Shown here in pieces: positions 57,960 to 64,000 of a stretch of DNA of 64,000 bases. Under the pieces are notes generated by a model. The model had not been told where the DNA came from. It worked only from the letters and a program-made list of their open reading frames with translations, and ran no database searches. Location: assembly GCA_030765055.1 (NCBI GenBank), contig JAUKNK010000057.1:583501-647500 (forward strand), read 5' to 3'. The position numbers and the translations under genes were made by a program. Position 1 is the stretch's first letter, and every line of letters begins with the position of its first letter. This stretch comes from Mantis religiosa. Taxonomy: Eukaryota > Arthropoda > Insecta > Mantodea > Mantidae.

Positions 57960-58280
57960 TGGTGTGGCACCAATGTAAGTCTCTGATAAGAGCTTTACTC
58001 ACTTGTTTTTTTTAAATACGTATTTTAATAGATGTAGGTAAGAAGGCACACAAGTGTAATGTTAGTTATAAGAGGTTTACTGTGTTGACAAATTTAAAGC
58101 AACATAACTTCAATCATGAAGGTAAGAAGCCACTCAAATGTAACATTTCTGATAAGAGCTTTATTCATTTGTCAAGTGTGAAAAGACATAAAGGTAAGAG
58201 GTCACACCAATTTAAAATTTGAGAAGAGCTTTAGTCAGTTGTGACTCTTGAAAACTCATTCTTAATTCATGAGTTAACAA
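57960..58280 (+). pseudogene. Decayed C2H2 fingers downstream of the right array
   Basis: After the stop, recognisable but frame-broken finger units continue. Examples are CTGATAAGAGCTTTACTCAC near 57980, AAGTGTAATGTTAGTTATAA near 58050 and a further unit at 58110-58200 with internal deletion. About four units have lost key cysteines and frame. The ancestral array was therefore longer. Confidence 0.8.
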
Positions 58281-59357
58281 CAGGAATATTGGATAAAATA
58301 TATGATTGTCAAATTTCGAAGCCCGTAATTTGATTTATGACCGTATGAACTGGAGTTGAATAGAGTATGTTACCAGATCTCGTTTCAAGGAAGCAGTTCT
58401 TATTGAATGGGAAAGAGCTAGTTTTGGTCTCAGTATGCTGTATGATGGCATATATCATCATCATTATTATTAGAATTAATATTTAATTTATGTTTAATAA
58501 ATATATTAATATGTATGTATCATGTTAGAATTACATAGTCAACAATTATGTACAATAAACAATTTAAGTGGATTACCTCGTCACATTACTAGTTTCAAAT
58601 TAGCGGATGTGGCCACACCATTCATCAGCTCTTTAAAGCGCTCTTATTAGTCGTATTTCACGGTTTCGTTATTTTAACAGCAAATTCACACAAGTGGTTT
58701 GCTTACCACTCCCTTGATGGATCCTCCATAGTGTTTTTCACGTTCGCTCAGAAAGGCTAGAAAATTACATGTGTTCAAACTTGTCCCTGTTCCATTGGTT
58801 GAAACACCTGTCACATTGTGTAGAAGAAAGCTTTCATCACTTCAGCGGGTGAACAGTAAGATCATGATAGTTTTCAGCTGTAGCTTTATCTTGTGTTCTT
58901 TTTCTCCTATCATATACAGGTGTTCCATAGAAGCACTGTGAGAATATATCTCTCCAGACATTCCTTATTCTGAGTTTGATATTAATAAGATACGGCATTT
59001 TGGTTGAAAAGAACATTCCTGTTGATATTGACAAATCACTATGGGGGTACTATATGACTCCTATTTGTTCTGTAACTCATAGTTCATGTTATTCATTCTG
59101 TCACTTGTTTGTCCCCATTAGCGTCTTTCTGGTTTCTAGGAACTAATAGTTTTGAAAGAAGCATTTTGTAAAAATTGCTGGAGGGCACACATTAATTGAT
59201 TATAGCTGCCGCCATCTTGCAAATGATTCATATGTTCCAAAATGGTAAAACAGTAGTTTTGATCTCAGGTTTACATGTTTCGTCCGACCAACTGTCAAAG
59301 GTGGCAAGAAAAAGCCTGAATTAATCATGCATTACAATGATATTAAATATGGAGTTG
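58281..59357. other. Downstream flank of right zinc-finger gene
   Basis: 58700-59130 matches the reverse complement of 5090-5560, with no shared open frame. No gene called. Confidence 0.5.
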
Positions 59358-59889
59358 ATATTGTGACTTTGTGGGTTCGTGAAATGAAAAGTCCAATTAC
59401 ACCACTCAAAAATGTTCTTTATTTCCACCGATTTACAGTTGAACACTTGCCAATTACACAAAAATACGTAATGCACACAATTACAATTCACCAGTTCGTC
59501 CGTTACCGTTCCGATGCACGTACACAATTACACAAAGTCTCCCGTTGCACAATCTTCTCGTTCATTAACACGGCGCTCCTTTGCTAACACGCCACTGACT
59601 GTCTCCTCACTCACTAACCAACAACTGACTAGCTGCAGCCCTTTTTATAGGCATCTCGCCGACTTCTCGGCTTTTCTAGTTCCCAGGCGACGTTTCCAGA
59701 TGATGAAAGATTCCCGTAATTTCGAGAACCAGGTGGACAGAAACAGACGGCACACTGATGTTTTTTCTCCCAGCCCTTGCCTGTCACCACTATAAGACAA
59801 ACGAGGGGAGGGCGCGGCTAACACGGACCTCCCCTGTCTCCCGCTCTCAGCTGCTTCCACAGGGTGTTCCAACACCCGGGTGACAATAT
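59358..59889 (-). mobile_element. Solo LTR with ATAT target-site duplication
   Basis: LTR 59362-59885 (524 bp), minus strand, reads TGTCACCC...AAAGTCACA, bounded by ATAT at 59358-59361 and 59886-59889. Promoter TATAAAAAGG lies near the middle (about 59640-59649), a polyadenylation-like AATAAAG near 59419-59425 and the TG...CA ends are as expected. No internal domains lie beside it. It is absent from the left arm, so it inserted after the duplication. Related ends occur at 1-55 and 63391. Confidence 0.85.
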
Positions 59890-59952
59890 AATACATGCAT
59901 TATGTGCTACGTGGTAATTTTTAACCATATGTTGAATATTGAGGTATTCTAG

Positions 59953-60171
59953 GGTTATCCTTTTGTCAAACCAACACATATACAGAAATTCTTGAAAGTG
60001 CTCTCCTTAGCTTTACTGTCGCACCAGCTACAGAGAAGAGCAACGACATCAGAGCTGCCCAGTGATCTGAAAGAGCTTCTAAAGATATATAGACTTGAGC
60101 AACCAAAAGCATATGAGTTACCGAATGCACCAGAATCATTGAAAAGGAAACTATTTGAATTCTGCAGTTAA
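59953..60171 (+). other. Coding-like segment of unknown identity
   Basis: An open frame of 72 codons without a start codon. It contains THIQKFLKVLSLALLSHQLQ, then TSELPSDLKELLKIYRLEQP and PESLKRKLFEFCS before TAA at 60169-60171. Composition looks protein-like, and a possible 3' splice site (CATATACAG) precedes KFLKVL. I do not recognise it. It lies in the right-arm insertion and has no left-arm counterpart. It could be a captured exon or a mobile-element piece. Confidence 0.35.
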
Positions 60172-60179
60172 GGTAAAAG

Positions 60180-61860
60180 GCACAGCAAAGTTGTTAAAAA
60201 TGGAATGCTCCGCTCTGTTTGAGAAAACATGCCAAAATTATTTGTGATAACTACCTACTTTGTTGGAGAGAACAGAAGATATAGCTGATTAATCTTAGTA
60301 TCTGAACATTGCCAATGACAAGATGTATTTTAAAATTATATATTATTCTCTTTATATATACTTGAGACAAATGGTAATGCACACTCTATTCATATTATAT
60401 TTTAGCTGATGTTTTAATAGTGTGACTTCTAATATTGTATGGGAAGGCATCCATCCAGCACATAACAGTGATAAAGAAAGTATATTTTGCATTTCTTTTC
60501 AAATTGCATTGCAACGAAATTTGTTACCAAAGGGAATTACTGAAGATGATGTTCTGGAAGACCTGCATTGTGGCGATCATTTGCAATGTGAATGCTGCAC
60601 ATCGTGTGGGATCGATGATGATATGATTTGTTTCTCAACTTTGTGAATTTCTTGTAGTGTAATCCTGTAGGTTCCTCGGCAACATCCCTGGAGCTAGAGA
60701 TCTTATCTCTGGGCATGGTCGTAGAGTAGATAGAGGAAAAATCATTGATTTTAGAATGAAAAGATAGCTATTTTTCTCAAAGTCGAATATTTAATTCTTC
60801 TGAAATTTTACCAAACTTCGATGCAGCTTTAAATGATATGAAATGCTGTCCTTTAACAAACTGTGATTGACCTATAGATTAATTATTATTATTTCAAATG
60901 CACACACAAAAGTGTTTCTGCACTTGCTCAGAGAGACTCAAATACACATTTTTCTCCTATGGAGTTCAGATGCAGAAGAACGCCAAACGCAGATAATCTC
61001 CTGCTCCATTTTTTCTATGTTGCTGTAGTAATCAGGTGACTTATATCCTACTGGTCCACATCACCACATTACGTAATCACATTTTTGCAGCTATCAGTAA
61101 TGACAATATTAAATAATTTTTCACTCAAATTGCATCATCTCATGAACACCCCAATTTTACACTTTCATTTCCATACAAAGTTATTTTTTCCTAAAAATTG
61201 TAAATCAAATTTTAGAACTTAAAAACACAAAATAATACACCAGAGCATATGTCATATGCTCATTTATTTACATAACATTCAGCTGGATACCATTGATATT
61301 TAATATGTATAAGAGCAAATTACATATAAATAAGGTTCTGTTACCATGTTTCTAAATTAACTTTATTCTGGGTGCTACAAATATTTAAAACTGGAATGCA
61401 TATAAAAACCTTACTCTCATTACCGTGTGTGTGAGTGTGTGCTGAGTTTCCCAACAATGTCAAACACTTTCTTCCCCTTACCAAGTTTCAAATTTACCAT
61501 GTATTATGTTTGGTTATAGTCATATTCGCATTCAAGAAGCAAAGTTTAGAACTCATCTGGCTTACTAAATTGACATCATAATTCACCTTTCCTTCATTTT
61601 TTGAATAAATACATAGCTTGGCATTTGCAAAGTCAACTTTAGTTCTCTTTTCTCAAAATATCTTTGTGTCGGAGTAATATTTTTTGAGAAAACAAAAGGA
61701 CTGGTTTTGAGTTAAAGTTCCCAACAGGTTAAAAGTTTATCACTGGGTTGCCTTTTGCTTACCAATCCTTGACTTCATTTACCATTAAACTTACACTTTA
61801 TTTAAGTGAGTAGATTGTAGTATTCTGCAATATCACAAAATATATTGGGATGTTTATTAC
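60180..61860. other. Right-arm flank, then unassigned sequence
   Basis: 60190-61030 matches the left arm's 4210-5100 inverted. The open frame 60422-60646 (GITEDDVLEDLHCGDHLQCE) is not open in the left copy, so it is probably non-coding. 61030-61780 has no recognised feature. From about 61780, homology to left intron 1 begins. Confidence 0.45.
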
Positions 61861-61901
61861 AAAACACTCATCAGACTTACTGTAGTTTCTATCCAACTTA
61901 C

Positions 61902-62371
61902 CTTAATTTTATCACAGACTGATGAAGTTTTTATTTCCAAAGACCAAGGTTCTTCCTTAATTTCTATTTTGTTATACATTTCATGATCACTGTTGTATTT
62001 CTTATCCACCATTAGAGGTCTTCTAGAAGAAAAACTCCCTCATTCTGTGAACCAAAGTCTAAAAATAGAGTCTGTTGTTCTATTTCTTGTTTCCCATGCA
62101 GTTGTTGCTGCATGTAGCACTTTCAGTCATAATCTACTTATAGGATGTTTGATACAAGAAGTCTCTGATTTAACTTCCAATTTGACTGTCATGTCACAAT
62201 CAGTGTCAACAAGTACAGTATCAATACTTGTGTTCATTGAAACAACCTTGTGAAAGAACTCTCTCATTCTGTGAGGCTGTCATCTGTCAGAGGCTCCTCC
62301 TCTTTCATTTTTATTTTCTTATCCAAATTAAACAGCTGTCAAATCAGACCTTTTTAATTTCTGGAACTAAT
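61902..62371 (-). pseudogene. Third, decayed copy of the zinc-finger first coding exon
   Basis: Minus strand. A 3' splice site (TCCACAG) at 62371 and a 5' splice site (TTAAG|GTAAGT) at 61902 are kept, but the initiator ATG is TTG and the frame is broken by small deletions. It retains the segment (GSQNEGEFLLED equivalent) that the right gene lacks. No micro-exon or finger array was found for it, so it is an orphan exon. Confidence 0.8.
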
Positions 62372-62530
62372 CTGTGGAGAAAACAAATACTATAAAGTAT
62401 GATAATGTAAAGATCAATGAATCCATCAACAATTCTTCAAAGCACACTGCACTACACTATTCTCTTTTTGTACAAAGGACTTATTGGAAAGTTGAATCAG
62501 ACTGAGGAAGTTCAAAGACATGTCCAGGAT
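62372..62530 (-). repeat. Upstream flank of third copy, interrupted
   Basis: Matches 12335-12500. The segment TTGGAAAGTTGAATCAGACT...TTCAAAGACATGTCCAG at about 62487-62527 recurs at 63820-63866. The copy is thus interrupted by about 1.3 kb containing retroelement sequence. Confidence 0.65.
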
Positions 62531-62880
62531 GTTGAAAATTGTAATGTAGCTAATGATAAAATGTTTTAGTTGTTTTCTATTCTATGGCAGTAAGCTAAGA
62601 AAATTTTAGTACAGGGTGAAAGATATCCATGAAGGTTATCCGTAAGTTATCCATAAAATGTGCGTTATACAGTTTAATAAGTTTTTGCAACATTTTCTCC
62701 TTTAGAAGTAAGAAAGAACAACAGGTTATGGGCGCAGTATCTTCCTCTTAAAGAGTAAAAGTAAAAGGAGTAAAAGTTTAAGAGGTTGAACTAAAAAAGT
62801 AAACGTGTAATGTGCTCCAAGATGGCACTACAAAAATTGAAAATGAAGAAGTTGCATGTGTGCAAAAACTTAAAGACTGA

Positions 62881-63144
62881 AGTACATTTGTTATCTGGGA
62901 ATTTCAGATCAAAATCCTGTACACAGCAAAGAAACTTATGAGTGTGGTAAATGGCACAGAGCAACTTTCAGATGCTGGAGGTGATAATGAATGCCAAGCA
63001 AATTGGAAAACTAAAGATGCAATAGCCAAGCATGTAAATGTCAGAACAGTAGAAAACAGTGTAAAAGTACATCTTATGTCATGTGAAGCTGCTAAAGAAA
63101 TGTATGACACTACATTGATGGAAGAAACTGGTCAACAATTATGA
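62881..63144 (+). pseudogene. Copia-type gag N-terminal fragment (UBN2-like)
   Basis: Open from 62881. WEFQIKILYTAKKLMSVVNG, NWKTKDAIAKHVNVRTVENS and VHLMSCEAAKEMYDTTLMEE follow the copia gag pattern W..QI...L....L...V.G ... W...D..A...I ... HL..C..AKEMYD. It stops after about 88 codons, whereas a full gag would be several times longer. The downstream sequence is LTR-like, not pol. Confidence 0.75.
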
Positions 63145-63395
63145 CACACCTGTGGACAGTTATAAAATGGGTGAGTCACGAGAGGTAAGCAGGGAACAGC
63201 TGAGAGTTGTTGCAACGAGAACTGATGTGAACTGAACGCTGTTTGTTATTCTCATCGACCTTGGAAGATTGTGTTGTATATGTGATGTAATGCTGTTACC
63301 TGAGCATTGAACAGTGTATTTCTACAGAAATAAACAACATTTAGAATTTCAGCAAAATGGAGTTTTAATTCTACGAACCCACAAAGTCACAATAT
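63143..63395 (+). mobile_element. LTR-like segment next to copia gag fragment
   Basis: It begins TGACACACCTGTGG, has TATAAAA near 63161 and AATAAACAAC near 63330, and ends CCCACAAAGTCACA followed by ATAT. The end region matches the last about 100 bases of the solo LTR at 59362-59885. Shorter than that LTR (about 250 versus 524 bp). The start is uncertain and no flanking duplicate of ATAT was found on the left. Confidence 0.5.
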
Positions 63396-63810
63396 GGAGA
63401 GAGCAGGCCTGGCTCCGTAAATGGCACAATTTGGGGGGGGGAGGTGAAATAGTAATTAGAAAAATTTTGTCAGTAAAAGGCTAAAAGAACAGGAGAAATA
63501 TAGGGAATTATTTAGGGAAAGGTAAAGAGAGGTGGCTGAGAACAATAAAGAGAAAAATGTAGAGTGGGATAGGTGAAATGGCAAAATCTGTAAAAAGGAG
63601 TAGAGGGCCGCCAGTACACAAAAACCTAGGGTTAGTTGTATGGGGACCGAATTATTATTCAATGGTGGGCAACATGATAGGATTTTCACGATTCAGGAAT
63701 GTATGGCATTTTTCAGTATGGATTTTGTAATTGTAATCTTGATTTTGTATTTCCATTTGGTGATGTAAAAGGAAAGATGAGAAATAAATTACAATTTTAA
63801 ATTACTATTG
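63396..63810. other. No gene recognised
   Basis: G-rich run at about 63433-63442, otherwise purine-rich sequence lacking motifs. It lies inside the interruption of the third copy's flank. Confidence 0.35.
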
Positions 63811-64000
63811 AACAAACGACGTCTTGGAAATTTGAATCAGACTTAGTAATTCAAAGACATGTCCAGCTCAAACTACAGATACTTGTCTCTTTATGCCAAT
63901 ACTATTAGTCCAGCTAGTTCAATGAGATACTGCAGCAACACCAAATCTCCTAATCTGCTTACTGTCATCAGTAAAGATCAAAGCAATCTCAAATATTAAA
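63811..64000 (-). repeat. Third-copy upstream flank resumes
   Basis: Similar to 12440-12645 in the same orientation (CTTGGAAATTTGAATCAGAC, GAGATACTGCAGCAACACCA versus GAGATACTGTATCAACATTA). It runs to the window edge. Confidence 0.75.

Larger units (their letters stand above)
49025..61030 (+). repeat. Right arm of large inverted duplication
   Basis: Reverse-complement match to 4210-12485, described there. It is about 3.7 kb longer overall. Mobile elements lie in intron 1 (about 50.5-53.5 kb), and about 1.05 kb was inserted at roughly 59130-60180 relative to the left arm. The latter insertion contains a solo LTR and a coding-like segment. Confidence 0.9.

Noticed and set aside
60422..60646. 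Possible small Cys-containing protein in the right arm
   Set aside because: The homologous left-arm sequence at 4620-4800 has no equivalent open frame, so coding conservation is lacking.

Overview
The window looks like an AT-rich, intron-containing arthropod nuclear genome, most likely an insect. The evidence is spliced C2H2 zinc-finger genes, several tRNA-derived SINE families with target-site duplications, and remnants of non-LTR, LTR, Penelope, mariner, piggyBac and hAT elements. I cannot name the species. Nothing suggests a bacterial, plasmid or viral replicon.

The backbone is a large, interrupted inverted duplication. The left arm (about 4.21-12.49 kb, minus strand) and right arm (about 49.03-61.03 kb, plus strand) each carry one paralogous zinc-finger gene. 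Both genes have the same structure: an acidic N-terminal coding exon that starts after a 3' splice site, a 32-nt micro-exon, and a long exon encoding a C2H2 finger array (13 fingers on the left, 11 on the right). Predicted products are about 632 and 560 aa. A third, decayed first coding exon lies on the minus strand at 61.9-62.4 kb, and its 5' flank resumes at 63.81-64.0 kb.

The roughly 36-kb spacer (12.5-49 kb) is almost entirely nested mobile-element debris. In order: a mariner with both TIRs interrupted by a LINE fragment (12.9-14.8); LINE, mariner and SINE pieces (16.1-17.3); a decayed LINE with an EN/RT ORF, split by a SINE (17.3-20.3); a GC-rich Ty3/Gypsy-like remnant on the minus strand (21.2-25.3); a piggyBac relic (25.4-26.8); a Tc1/mariner-like relic (28.5-29.2); a LINE RNase H copy with a (CA)n tail (30.3-31.4), whose sister lies inverted at 39.4-41.0; another mariner relic (31.7-32.3); an unrecognised multi-cysteine gene or pseudogene (33.1-34.7); a piggyBac-like element with both TTAA ends (37.0-38.2); two hAT relics (42.5-43.0 and 44.7-46.0); and a Penelope-like fragment with a GIY-YIG domain and a candidate hammerhead ribozyme (46.7-47.9).

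The right arm is longer than the left because a LINE and a mariner lie in its first intron (50.9-53.5) and a further insertion including a solo LTR lies at about 59.1-60.2. A SINE shared by both arms at the same position shows that it inserted before the duplication. These other insertions came later. Only the two zinc-finger genes look like plausible functional host genes. The orphan gene at 33.1 kb has one in-frame stop and one frameshift.
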